64,000 nucleotides of DNA from positions 248,001 to 312,000 of the forward strand of contig NZ_JAVDQF010000001.1 in the NCBI RefSeq assembly GCF_031454135.1, read 5' to 3'. Under the pieces are notes generated by a model, which saw only the letters and a program-made list of their open reading frames with translations, was not told the origin of the DNA and did no database searches. This stretch comes from Arthrobacter russicus (GTDB lineage Bacteria > Actinomycetota > Actinomycetes > Actinomycetales > Micrococcaceae). Positions 41,782 through 49,863 of this stretch are shown piece by piece. The translations under genes and the position numbers were made by a program. The stretch's first letter is position 1, and every line of letters begins with the position of its first letter.

Positions 41782-41938
41782 TGAGCCAGCTTAGGCCAAG
41801 GCATCGATTGTTTCGATATCAATTAAGATTTCACAACTGATAACCAGATGGCATGGGACAGCCGAGCGGCTCGTCCGGGCCGCCCCGAGAAGCTGGATCT
41901 TCCCATAGAATTGCCAGCTATTTTGCGGTTCAGAATCC

Positions 41939-42000
41939 TTGACAGTGCTGGATTTCGACGTAGATTGTCTATAACTTAAGCGGTTTAGCTCACTTAAGCG
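41939..42000 (+). promoter_or_regulatory. Promoter and repeated operator of glycosidase gene
   Basis: TTGACA at 41939-41944 and TAGATT at 41961-41966, 16 bp apart, resemble a vegetative promoter. Just downstream ACTTAAGCG occurs twice (41974-41982 and 41992-42000), spaced 18 bp and each containing palindromic CTTAAG, a likely repressor site before the ATG at 42029. Confidence 0.6.
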
Positions 42001-42028
42001 TCACCATCACTTCAACGAAAGAGTTTCA

Positions 42029-42955
42029 ATGACGAAACAACCCATCGGGAGAAGAACTCTGCTCTCCATGTTCGGCGCCACGGCAGCGGTCGCAGCCACC
42101 GGCATCAGCTCGATCAGCCCGGCGGTGGCTGCCGTGCCAAGGGCCGCGGGCAAAACCGGGCCAGTCTGCGTCAGCTACATCGAGGTCAACAGCAATTCCA
42201 TGCTCAATGCCGGCAAGTACACGCTGACCAGCAACGGTGCGAACGTTTTCGACGTAGCGGTCATCTTCGCAGCCAACATCAACTACGACACCACGAAGCA
42301 GAAGGCCTACCTCAGCTTCAATCCGAACGTCACCGCAGTGCTCAATGACGCCAAAAACCAGATCAAGCCCTTGCAGGACAAAGGCATCAAGGTGCTGCTT
42401 TCGGTCCTGGGCAACCACCAGGGCGCCGGCTTCGCGAACTTCCCGAGCAAGGCCGACGCCGAGGCCTTCGCCACCGAATTGGCCAATGCGGTCACCAAGT
42501 ACGGCCTGGACGGCATCGATTTCGACGACGAATATGCCGAGTACGGCACCAATGGCACCGGACAGCCGAACGACAGCTCCTTCTACTACCTGGTCACCGC
42601 CTTGCGGCAGAAACTCGGCGGCAGCAAGCTGATCACTTTGTACGATATCGGCGAGGCGGCTGATCGGCTCAGCTACAACGGGAACAGCATCGCCGATACC
42701 TTCAACTACTCCTGGAACCCTTACTACGGCACCTATTCCGATCCGCGGGGACCCAGCTCCAAGTCCCAGCGTTCGCCCGCTGCGATCCAGATCAATCAGA
42801 CCAGCAGTTCCACGGCAGCCAGTTTCGCCAAACGGACCGTCAGCGAGGGGTATGGGGTGTACCTGACCTACGATTTGAAGGCCGGTGATGCGAGCAGCTA
42901 CATCTCGTCCTTCACCAAGAACCTGTACGGAAGCACGGCGAAGTACACGCCGTGA
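42029..42955 (+). CDS. Endo H-like GH18 endo-beta-N-acetylglucosaminidase
   Basis: A 308-residue secreted enzyme. The N-terminus has a twin-arginine-type signal (GRRTLLSMFG, then a hydrophobic stretch to AVAA near residue 35). The catalytic region has the GH18 motif DGIDFDDE at residues 161-168, with Glu168 as acid. Flanking sequence (DEYAEYG, QPNDSSF, LYDIGEAADRLSY, FNYSWNPYYGTY, SEGYGVYLTY) closely follows Streptomyces Endo H. Such enzymes cut between the two core GlcNAc residues of high-mannose N-glycans. Substrate is therefore eukaryotic glycoprotein, for example from fungi or animals. It has its own promoter and repeat operator. Confidence 0.93.
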   Translation: MTKQPIGRRTLLSMFGATAAVAATGISSISPAVAAVPRAAGKTGPVCVSYIEVNSNSMLNAGKYTLTSNGANVFDVAVIFAANINYDTTKQKAYLSFNPNVTAVLNDAKNQIKPLQDKGIKVLLSVLGNHQGAGFANFPSKADAEAFATELANAVTKYGLDGIDFDDEYAEYGTNGTGQPNDSSFYYLVTALRQKLGGSKLITLYDIGEAADRLSYNGNSIADTFNYSWNPYYGTYSDPRGPSSKSQRSPAAIQINQTSSSTAASFAKRTVSEGYGVYLTYDLKAGDASSYISSFTKNLYGSTAKYTP

Positions 42956-42984
42956 GCGTCTAGCCATTCCGGTGGTCGCCGGCT

Positions 42985-43032
42985 CCAGTCCGTCCGTCGC
43001 TGCTGCAGCTTCCGCGGCGACGGACGGACTGG
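42985..43032. terminator. Bidirectional hairpin terminator
   Basis: Perfect 16-bp arms (CCAGTCCGTCCGTCGC and its complement) around a 16-base loop separate the stops of the glycosidase and UvrA-like genes. Confidence 0.8.
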
Positions 43033-43041
43033 CAGCGGCGG

Positions 43042-45447
43042 CTATTTGGCCACGTAGGCTGCCAGATATTCGCCAGTCAGCGTGCCGGGATCGGCGATCA
43101 GCTCAGCCGGGGTCCCTTCGAAGATGACATTGCCGCCGTCGTGCCCAGCGCCGGGGCCTAAATCGATGATCCAATCGGCGTGCGCCATCACTGCTTGATG
43201 ATGCTCGATCACGATGACGGACTTCCCGGAGTCGACCAGCCGGTCCAAAAGCCCGAGCAGTTGCTCGACGTCGGCCAGGTGCAAACCGGTGGTCGGCTCG
43301 TCCAGCACCAGGATTCCGCCCTTCTCCCCCATGTGGGTGGCCAGTTTGAGCCGTTGCCGTTCCCCGCCGGAAAGCGTGGTGAGCGGCTGGCCCAACGTGA
43401 CGTATCCGAGGCCGACGTCGGCGAGCCGGTTCAGGATGGCGTGCACTGCCGGGATCTTGGCTTCGCCGCCGCCGAAGAACTCGACCGCCTGGTCCACCGG
43501 CATGCTGAGCGCTTCGCTGATGTCTTTGCCGCCGAAGCGGTATTCCAGCACCGAGGCTTGGAAGCGCTTGCCTTCGCAGACTTCGCAGGTAGTGGCGACC
43601 CCGGCCATGATCGTGAGGTCCATATAGACCACTCCGGCGCCGTTGCAATTGGGGCAAGCGCCCTCCGAGTTGGCGCTGAACAGTGCCGGTTTGACCCCAT
43701 TCGCCTTGGCAAACGCTTTCCGGATCGGCTCCAGCATGCTGGTGTAGGTCGCGGGGTTGCTGCGCCGGGAACCCTTGATAGCGCCCTGGTCGATGGTGAC
43801 CACGCCATCCCGACCGGACACCGAGCCGTGGATCAGCGAGCTCTTGCCGGAACCTGCGACGCCGGTGACCACGGCCAGCACGCCCAACGGAATATCGACA
43901 TCGACCTTTGCCAGGTTGTTGTCCGAAGCGCCGCGGATTTCCAGCCGCCCGGCGGCTTTCCGCAGTTTCGTTTTCAGAGCCGCCCGGTCACCCAGGTGCC
44001 GGCCGGTCAAGGTGCCGCTGGCTTCGAGGCCGGCCAGACTGCCTTGGAAGACCACTTCGCCGCCGGCGGTGCCGGCTCCCGGGCCGAGGTCGACGACGTG
44101 GTCGGCGATCGCGATCGCTTCCGGCTTGTGCTCCACCACCAGCACGGTGTTTCCCTTGTCCCGCAACCGCAGCAGCAGTTCGTTCATCCGTTGGATGTCA
44201 TGCGGGTGCAATCCGATCGTCGGCTCGTCGAAGACATAGGTGACGTCGGTGAGCGACGAACCGAGGTGTCGGATCATTTTCACCCGCTGTGCCTCGCCGC
44301 CGGACAGGGTTCCGGATGAGCGGTCCAGGGAAAGGTAGCCGAGCCCGATTTCGACGAAGGAATCCAGCGTCTCGACTAAGGCAGTCAGCAACGGAGCCAT
44401 CGACGGTTCGGCCAGTTCCTTGATCCAGGGAGCCAGATCGCTGATTTGCAGAGCGCAGACCTCGGCGATGTTCAGCCCGTTGATCCGCGACGAACGCGCG
44501 CCTTCGTTGAGCCGGGTTCCGCCGCACTCGGGGCAGGCCGTGAAAGTCATTGCACGATCGACGAAAGCGCCGATGTGCGGTTGCATGGCCTCCCGGTCCT
44601 TGCTGAGCATCGACTTCTGGATCTTCGGGATGATGCCTTCATAGGTCAGATTGATGCCATCGACCTTGATCTTGGTCGGCTCTTTGTAGAGCAGATCATG
44701 CAGCTCGGTCTTCGTGAACTTTTTGATCGGCTTGTCCGGGTCGAAGAACCCGGCGCCGCTGAAAATCCGGCCGTACCAGCCGTCCATGCTGTAGCCGGGA
44801 ACCGTCAATGCGCCGGCATTGAGCGATTTCTCCTCGTCATAGATCTGGCTGAGATCGAAGTCGGTCACCCGGCCCATGCCCTCGCAACGCGGGCACATGC
44901 CGCCGGTGATGCTGAAGCTCCTGCGTTCTTTCACGGTCTTCCCGCCGCGTTCCAGGGTGACCGCACCGGCGCCGCTGATCGAAGCGACGTTGAAGGAAAA
45001 GGCTTGCGGCGAACCGATGTACGGCTGTCCCAATCGGCTGAACACGATGCGGAGCATCGCATTGACATCGGTCACGGTGCCCACCGTGGAACGCGGATTC
45101 GCACCGAGCCGTTCCTGGTCCACAATGATCGCGGTGGTCAGTCCGCTGAGCAGGTCCACATCCGGTCTGGCCAGGTTCGGCATGAATCCCTGCACGAACG
45201 TGCTGTAGGTCTCGTTGATCATCCGTTGCGATTCCGCCGCGATGGTGTCGAACACCAGCGAGCTCTTCCCGGAACCGGAAACTCCGGTGAACACGGTCAG
45301 CCGGCGCTTCGGAATCTCAATGCTGACGTTCTTCAGGTTGTTCTCCCGCGCGCCCTGCACGCGGAGCAAATCGTGGCTGTCTGCCGTGTGCGGCCCGGCT
45401 GCCATCGCGCCGTTCTCCGGCTCCAGAGTGATATCCATGCTTGTCAT
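43042..45447 (-). CDS. UvrA-like ABC-ATPase (excinuclease/drug-resistance paralogue)
   Basis: A roughly 801-residue UvrA paralogue with two ABC modules. Walker A motifs are GVSGSGKSSLVFDT and GVAGSGKSSLIHG; signature motifs are LSGGEAQRVKM and LSGGERQRLKLA; Walker B regions read FDEPTIGLHPHDI and LDEPTTGLHLADV. Two zinc-type Cys pairs remain (CPRCEGMG, CPNCNGAG), but the protein is shorter than housekeeping UvrA (about 950), as in UvrA2 and DrrC-type proteins that protect DNA from intercalating or alkylating drugs. The start at MTSM lies 9 bases before another ATG; the far upstream extension lacks coding character. Housekeeping uvrA is presumably elsewhere. Confidence 0.93.
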   Translation of the reverse strand: MTSMDITLEPENGAMAAGPHTADSHDLLRVQGARENNLKNVSIEIPKRRLTVFTGVSGSGKSSLVFDTIAAESQRMINETYSTFVQGFMPNLARPDVDLLSGLTTAIIVDQERLGANPRSTVGTVTDVNAMLRIVFSRLGQPYIGSPQAFSFNVASISGAGAVTLERGGKTVKERRSFSITGGMCPRCEGMGRVTDFDLSQIYDEEKSLNAGALTVPGYSMDGWYGRIFSGAGFFDPDKPIKKFTKTELHDLLYKEPTKIKVDGINLTYEGIIPKIQKSMLSKDREAMQPHIGAFVDRAMTFTACPECGGTRLNEGARSSRINGLNIAEVCALQISDLAPWIKELAEPSMAPLLTALVETLDSFVEIGLGYLSLDRSSGTLSGGEAQRVKMIRHLGSSLTDVTYVFDEPTIGLHPHDIQRMNELLLRLRDKGNTVLVVEHKPEAIAIADHVVDLGPGAGTAGGEVVFQGSLAGLEASGTLTGRHLGDRAALKTKLRKAAGRLEIRGASDNNLAKVDVDIPLGVLAVVTGVAGSGKSSLIHGSVSGRDGVVTIDQGAIKGSRRSNPATYTSMLEPIRKAFAKANGVKPALFSANSEGACPNCNGAGVVYMDLTIMAGVATTCEVCEGKRFQASVLEYRFGGKDISEALSMPVDQAVEFFGGGEAKIPAVHAILNRLADVGLGYVTLGQPLTTLSGGERQRLKLATHMGEKGGILVLDEPTTGLHLADVEQLLGLLDRLVDSGKSVIVIEHHQAVMAHADWIIDLGPGAGHDGGNVIFEGTPAELIADPGTLTGEYLAAYVAK

Positions 45448-45644
45448 GCTAGTCGCTGCCAAAGGACCAGGCTTCTCGATTCCTGACCGGCCGGAGCTGC
45501 CGCAGTGGAGCCGCCGACGGCGGCGATCCGGAGCAATTTGGCCGGCTCGGATTATTTTGGTCCGAACTGATTGAACCGAACGCGGAAAATCGGCGCCGTT
45601 AATGACTGAAGTGGGTTTTATCGCAATCAACTTGGGGGAATTAC

Positions 45645-45764
45645 ATGCCGACTCCTCGGCGCAAGCGCACAGCCTTGTCTCTGCTCACCGCGGCCGGATC
45701 CGGCGTACTCGAGCTGCTGCTGGCAGCCTGCAGCGCCACCGGCAGTACGCTGCTGAATAACTGA
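45645..45764 (+). CDS. 39-residue putative lipoprotein
   Basis: A short open frame preceded by GGGGGAA at a good distance and followed closely by a strong hairpin terminator, so it is likely a real gene despite its size. The peptide has a basic start (PRRKRT), a hydrophobic core rich in Leu/Ala, and a lipobox (LLAAC, Cys29), leaving only about ten residues after lipidation. No homologue is recognised. It could be a lipid-anchored peptide or the remnant of a longer lipoprotein. Confidence 0.55.
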   Translation: MPTPRRKRTALSLLTAAGSGVLELLLAACSATGSTLLNN

Positions 45765-45786
45765 ACGATTCAACGTCCGGGCCACA

Positions 45787-45823
45787 CCCGGTGGTGGGCT
45801 TGGATTCCAAGCCCGCCACCGGG
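45787..45823. terminator. Strong bidirectional terminator
   Basis: Seventeen-base arms with a single T-G wobble flank an ATT loop; T-rich sequence follows on the plus strand. It ends the small lipoprotein gene and probably the convergent VOC gene. Confidence 0.82.
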
Positions 45824-45832
45824 TTCGGTGTT

Positions 45833-46243
45833 TCAGCGCTTCTGTTGGATCCGGAGCAGGTTTCCAGCTGGATCGCGCACCGCGAAGTCCCGCACGCCAT
45901 AAGGCTGCTCGATGGGCTCCTGGACGATCTCGGCTTCGCTGGCCTGAATCCGTTCGAACGTCGCATCGAGATCATCGGCGGCCAAGAGGATCCGCGCGTA
46001 GCTGCCCTTGGCCATCATTTCAAGGACGAAGCGGCGTTCGTCCTCGGTCTTGCCCGGGTCCGCAGTCGGCGGCTCCAAAACCAAGGCGGTGTCCGGCTGA
46101 CCAGGCTGGCCAAGCGTGATCCAGCGCAGGCCGCCGTACCCGACGTCGTCGCGGACCTCGAAACCCAACAGATCGCGGTAGAAGGCGAGCGACGCGTCAG
46201 GATCGGTGTGCGGCAGGAAACTTGAGTGAATGGTGATCGTCAT
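45833..46243 (-). CDS. VOC-superfamily glyoxalase-like protein
   Basis: A 136-residue VOC protein. The first half reads SFLPHTDPDASLAFYRDLLGFEVRDDVGYGGLRWITLG; the second half has ARILLAADDLDATFERIQASEAEIVQEPIEQPYGVRDFAVRDPAGNLLRI, with the YGxRDFxxRDPxGN signature of the bleomycin-resistance group and a C-terminal Arg in place of the metal Glu seen in some members. It may bind a drug or act as an unassigned lyase or dioxygenase. Next to it on the same strand is an AraC-type gene, probably its regulator. Confidence 0.9.
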   Translation of the reverse strand: MTITIHSSFLPHTDPDASLAFYRDLLGFEVRDDVGYGGLRWITLGQPGQPDTALVLEPPTADPGKTEDERRFVLEMMAKGSYARILLAADDLDATFERIQASEAEIVQEPIEQPYGVRDFAVRDPAGNLLRIQQKR

Positions 46244-46252
46244 GCGGCAAGT

Positions 46253-46696
46253 CTAAACATCGCCCGGCGGCGCTGCTTCTCGATTCCTGATCGGTCTGGT
46301 CACCTGTTTGGCGACGCAGGACGGCATGCCCAAGGTCGCCTGGCCGGACTGGCTCCGATAGACGCTGGGCGATACTCCGACCAGTTCCGTGAACCGGGTG
46401 CTGAAGGTGCCCAACGAAGCGCAGCCCACGGCAAAGCACACGTCGGTGACACTCAAATCCCCACGGCGGAGCAAGGCCATGGCCCGCTCGATCCGCCGGG
46501 TCATCAAATAGGCATACGGCGGCTCACCATAGGCGAGCTTGAATTGCCGGCTGAGATGCCCCGCCGACCAGTTCACGGTCCGAGCCAGTGCCTCGACGTC
46601 GAGCGGTTCCATGTACTCTCGGTCGATCCGGTCGCGGACCCGGCGCAGCAGCACGAGGTCCGCAAGGTATCTGGCGTCCGAAGCTCTACTGGTCAC
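46253..46696 (-). CDS. AraC-family transcriptional regulator
   Basis: A 147-residue single-domain AraC protein. Two HTH motifs are visible: VEALARTVNWSAGHLSRQFKLAYG and VTDVCFAVGCASLGTFSTRFTELVG, followed by SPSVYR. There is no ligand domain, as in small MarA/SoxS-like regulators found with VOC proteins. The VOC gene starts nine bases after its stop in the same direction, so the two form an operon; the regulator may respond to oxidants or drugs. Confidence 0.92.
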   Translation of the reverse strand: MTSRASDARYLADLVLLRRVRDRIDREYMEPLDVEALARTVNWSAGHLSRQFKLAYGEPPYAYLMTRRIERAMALLRRGDLSVTDVCFAVGCASLGTFSTRFTELVGVSPSVYRSQSGQATLGMPSCVAKQVTRPIRNREAAPPGDV

Positions 46697-46744
46697 CCGC
46701 GAGATCTTGCTACGTTATCTCGGCTATGTCCAGACGCGGACCGC

Positions 46745-47299
46745 TCACACCCCGAAATCCAGCTCAGCCGAGGTCACGGTACCGGCCGAACGTCCCGGCG
46801 CAGATTGGAAATCCCAGTAGAGATTCGTATGCGCAATCACGTCGGCCGGGGCGGGCGCCCCGTACTCCGACAGATCTTCGGTGGTGTGCGCATCGCTGAT
46901 CAGGGTCGTGTCGTAGCCGCGGACGAAGGCTCCGTGCAAGGTCGAACGGATGCACGCATCGGTTTGCGCGCCGGCGACCATCAGCCGCCCGATACCCCGC
47001 TCCGCAAGCAATGCCTCCAAATCGGTGTCTTCGAAGGAGTCTCCGTACCGTTTGTGCACCATCGGTTCGGAATCTCGCCGGGGCAGCTCCGGAACATACT
47101 CCCACGCCGGGCTGCCTTCGCGCAGCTCGTCGCTGGAGTGCTGCACCCAGATCACCGGCACGCCCTCGTTCCGGGCCTTTTCCACCAAAGCAGAAATATT
47201 TGCCACCACCTGGTCACGAAGATGGGCTCCGGCGACGACTCCATTCTGCACATCCACGACGAGCAAAGCGGTATTCGGACGGTCCACTAGCGTAGTCAC
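46745..47299 (-). CDS. Isochorismatase-family cysteine hydrolase
   Basis: A 184-residue cysteine hydrolase. The triad is Asp16 in VVDVQNG, Lys in VHKRYGDSF near residue 84, and Cys in AGAQTDACIRST near residue 118. The cis-peptide turn G-A-Q (GAQTDAC) is preserved. Relatives hydrolyse nicotinamide, N-carbamoyl amines or isochorismate. The GTG start is supported by AAGGAGG five bases upstream. Gene context gives no clear substrate; carbamoyl or nicotinamide-like compounds are typical. Confidence 0.9.
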   Translation of the reverse strand: MTTLVDRPNTALLVVDVQNGVVAGAHLRDQVVANISALVEKARNEGVPVIWVQHSSDELREGSPAWEYVPELPRRDSEPMVHKRYGDSFEDTDLEALLAERGIGRLMVAGAQTDACIRSTLHGAFVRGYDTTLISDAHTTEDLSEYGAPAPADVIAHTNLYWDFQSAPGRSAGTVTSAELDFGV

Positions 47300-47441
47300 G
47301 TTTTCCTCCTTGAAAGATCGGACTGGTCTATCGGGATCAGCCTAAATCCGGCGGTGTTCGGCGTCCATCCGAATCCGGACAGGATCTGTCCGGATCACCT
47401 GCTAGCCTGCTTCGCATGGACAGTTTTCCGCTTGGCCTAGC

Positions 47442-48065
47442 ATGCTGAACGACGCAGCAGCCGGCGATCCCGGAGCATTTCGGATCGTGCCCGCCCATCA
47501 AGCCTCCTGGGCAGACCTGCAGGCGGTTTTCGGGTTCCGCGGGGACGCTGCCCGCTGCCAATGCCAGTGGTACAAGACGGCCAGCTCGCAGTGGCGTGAG
47601 CTTCCCACCGAAGTGCGCGGCCAACGGTTCCGGGAACAAAGTTAATTCGACACTCCGGAAGCGGAAGCGACCACCGGGTTGGTCGCCTACCTGGCGGACC
47701 AGCCAGTGGGCTGGTGCGCCGTTGAACCGCGTACCGTGTATGCCCATCTGCTGACCAAACGCACACCCTGGCTTGGCCGCGCAGAAGACAAATCCGACCC
47801 TGGAGTCTGGGCGATTACCTGTTTCGTCACCAGAGCGGGTTTCCGGAAGCGTGGCGTCACATATGCCCTGGCCCGGGCCGCAGTCGACTTCGCCCGGGAC
47901 CGCGGCGCGAGGGCCCTCGAGGGATACAGCATGCTCACCCAGCCGGGCAAAGAGATCACCTGGGGCGAACTCCACGTCGGCAGCTACCAGGTTTTCGCTG
48001 CAGCAGGGTTTTCCGAGGTCAGCAGACCGAGTCCCCGCCGCGTCGTGATGCGCATCGACTTCTAG
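47442..48065 (+). pseudogene. GNAT acetyltransferase interrupted by in-frame stop
   Basis: Two consecutive stretches in one frame form a complete GNAT protein: AFRIVPAHQASWADLQAVFG with CQCQWYKTASSQW at the front, then FDTPEAEATTGLVAYLADQPVGWCAVEPR, VWAITCFVTRAGFRKRGV and a final RRVVMRIDF. A TAA codon at 47643-47645 lies between them where homologues encode continuous protein. Nothing else is lost. It is either a recent nonsense pseudogene or a readthrough product. The intact gene would be about 207 codons. Confidence 0.85.
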
Positions 48066-48595
48066 CTGACCTGCTCGGCTACGAACAGCTCGCATTCCGT
48101 GTTGTAAAAATCCGTGGTCCTCCCCCGATGCTGCATGCCGATCCGCAAACAGACCTTTTGCGAGGCGAGGTTGTCCGGCGACGTCACCGCCACTATCCGT
48201 TCCAGCCCCTGTTCGAAGCCGTGCGCCAAGACCCTGGTGGCCGCTTCGCTCGCATAACCGCGGCCCCAAGCGTCCGGATGGAAATGCCAACCGATCTCGG
48301 TTTCCGCGGAAGGCACCGGCGGCACCTCCCCGGAGGCCGGAATCAACTTGAACAAGATGGTGCCCAGAAGTTCACCGTCCTGCTTGTTCTGTACGGCCCA
48401 AAAGCCATGCACCGGATGATCGAAGGCACGTAGCTTCTCGATTCGGTCAACTGCCTCCTGGCGGGATTCCATAATCCTCGGAACCGCCCCGATGAACTGC
48501 TTGACTTCCCATCGCGAATACAAATCGAAGACGAAATCCACGTCCGCCGGCGTCCAAGGGCGAAGCAGCAGCCGTGCCGTGGCAAAGGTCTCCAT
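48062..48595 (-). CDS. RimJ/RimL-type GNAT N-acetyltransferase
   Basis: A 177-residue GNAT protein. TARLLLRPWTPADVDFVFDLY starts the fold; ETEIGWHFHPDAWGRGYASEAATRVLAHGF is the acetyl-CoA-binding region with the RGYASEA turn; NLASQKVCLRIGM is the conserved NxxSxxxxxKxGF-like motif. Substrate (ribosomal-protein terminus, antibiotic or amino acid) is not indicated. It converges with the broken GNAT gene, overlapping by four bases. Confidence 0.92.
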   Translation of the reverse strand: METFATARLLLRPWTPADVDFVFDLYSRWEVKQFIGAVPRIMESRQEAVDRIEKLRAFDHPVHGFWAVQNKQDGELLGTILFKLIPASGEVPPVPSAETEIGWHFHPDAWGRGYASEAATRVLAHGFEQGLERIVAVTSPDNLASQKVCLRIGMQHRGRTTDFYNTECELFVAEQVS

Positions 48596-48658
48596 GATGT
48601 GATTCTTGCCTGCCCCCGACGGCGAAACAAGTAGGCAGCAGAGAGCCGCCCGGCGAGT

Positions 48659-49057
48659 TCAGAGCTCTTGCAGCTGCTGCTGGCCGGCCGCCAAGTCCAC
48701 GCCGATCTTGCGCTGGATTCCGCGGAGCAAACGCAGCGTTTCCGCATCGTCCAATCCGGATACCGTGGACCAATCCACACCGGCGCCCAAAACATCACTG
48801 GCAAAGCAGATCTCGGTGGCCAGCAACGTCCGGGCCCAATCGAGCGACGACAACGGAGCCTTGGTCTCGAGGGCGGAAATGATCCGATCGGATTCATCCC
48901 ACAAGTCGTCGACGTTCCCGAAGCCCATCGCGAGGGCGAGCGCATCCGAGCATCTGGCCGGGCCACTCCACTCCAAGAGCCCGTGCTTGAGCACCCTTCG
49001 CTCAGTATCGCCCAAGGCAATGTCGATCAGTGGAGAAAGCTTCGTCGCATCGTCCAT
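48659..49057 (-). CDS. Hypothetical protein, alpha-helical
   Basis: A 132-residue protein that I do not recognise. It is predicted largely helical, with a repeated acidic/hydrophobic pattern (DLWDESDRIISALETKAPLSSLDWARTLLATEI) and a Gln-rich C-terminus (AGQQQLQEL). There is no signal peptide or membrane segment. The ATG lacks a strong ribosome site. It lies between the GNAT gene and the 2H phosphoesterase gene in the same direction, but gaps of 60-70 bases leave operon membership open. Confidence 0.7.
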   Translation of the reverse strand: MDDATKLSPLIDIALGDTERRVLKHGLLEWSGPARCSDALALAMGFGNVDDLWDESDRIISALETKAPLSSLDWARTLLATEICFASDVLGAGVDWSTVSGLDDAETLRLLRGIQRKIGVDLAAGQQQLQEL

Positions 49058-49124
49058 ACGCAGAGACTACGCGAAGCTGCCACCCGGAAACAGCATGCTG
49101 CCCGAAAGTGCAGAATTGTCGGGT

Positions 49125-49739
49125 TCACGGGCCCGCCAGCGGCCAAGCCGCAAGTTCGTCCCAGGTATATCGCCCACGCGACTCGTCTTGGTGCACCGCC
49201 ACGAATTTGAGCTCAGCGACTGCCAAGGCCGGCGGATTTCCAGTGTGCAACGCATCGACCGCGCTTTGGATCTCCGACGAGCTGCCGGTCCCGATGCCGT
49301 AACCCAAGCTGATGTGCGGCTGCCGCGGAGCCGCCGGCATGGCCCGGCCGGCATGGAACGTGCCCAGCGCGGCATCGGCAATTTCCCGGCTCAGGTTTTG
49401 CCATTGGTCAGTGGCTTCGGCCCGGACCCCCAGCGAATAGTCGTCGACCACGGGGCGGCCCAACTGCAGCTCGAAAACCGTCGTACGCGCGGCGAGCAAT
49501 GCCATCCGGCACGCGAACTCCGGAAGCCCAGCCTCGGCTTCTCCGGTGGTGAACGCAAATTGCTGGACGGTGGCATGCAAAAACTCGACCGGTTGCGCAG
49601 CGCAATAGTCCCTCCCCCGCAACGACTGCTGGAGCCGGGCCAACTCCGCACCCAGGCCGGCTCCCGGCACTACGTACACGTGCAGCCGGTCGCGCATCGA
49701 ATCCCACTGGGTCATCGGCACTCCGAAGAAACGTTTCAT
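49125..49739 (-). CDS. 2'-5' RNA ligase-like 2H phosphoesterase
   Basis: A 204-residue 2H-superfamily protein. The two catalytic motifs are LHATVQQF (H-x-T, about residues 54-61) and PHISLGYG (H-x-S, about 142-149). The intervening strand FELQLGRPVVDDYSLGVRA fits the fold. Such proteins cleave cyclic phosphodiesters or act in RNA repair; a specific function is not known. The gene is divergent from the FAD monooxygenase gene. Confidence 0.88.
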   Translation of the reverse strand: MKRFFGVPMTQWDSMRDRLHVYVVPGAGLGAELARLQQSLRGRDYCAAQPVEFLHATVQQFAFTTGEAEAGLPEFACRMALLAARTTVFELQLGRPVVDDYSLGVRAEATDQWQNLSREIADAALGTFHAGRAMPAAPRQPHISLGYGIGTGSSSEIQSAVDALHTGNPPALAVAELKFVAVHQDESRGRYTWDELAAWPLAGP

Positions 49740-49831
49740 CCATCCACCGCGCCTCGACGCCCCTTCCGTCCGAACTCATCGAAGGTATTCAACCACGTGC
49801 TCTGGACAGCCGCGGGAAAGCGGAGTGTAAT

Positions 49832-49853
49832 TAATTCATCAGTTGATGAATTA
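49832..49853. promoter_or_regulatory. Perfect palindromic operator before FAD monooxygenase gene
   Basis: TAATTCATCA and TGATGAATTA are perfect 10-bp arms around GT. It ends ten bases before the ATG and its edge touches the ribosome site, so a bound dimer would block initiation. No regulator gene adjoins. Confidence 0.72.
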
Positions 49854-49863
49854 GGAGATTCCA

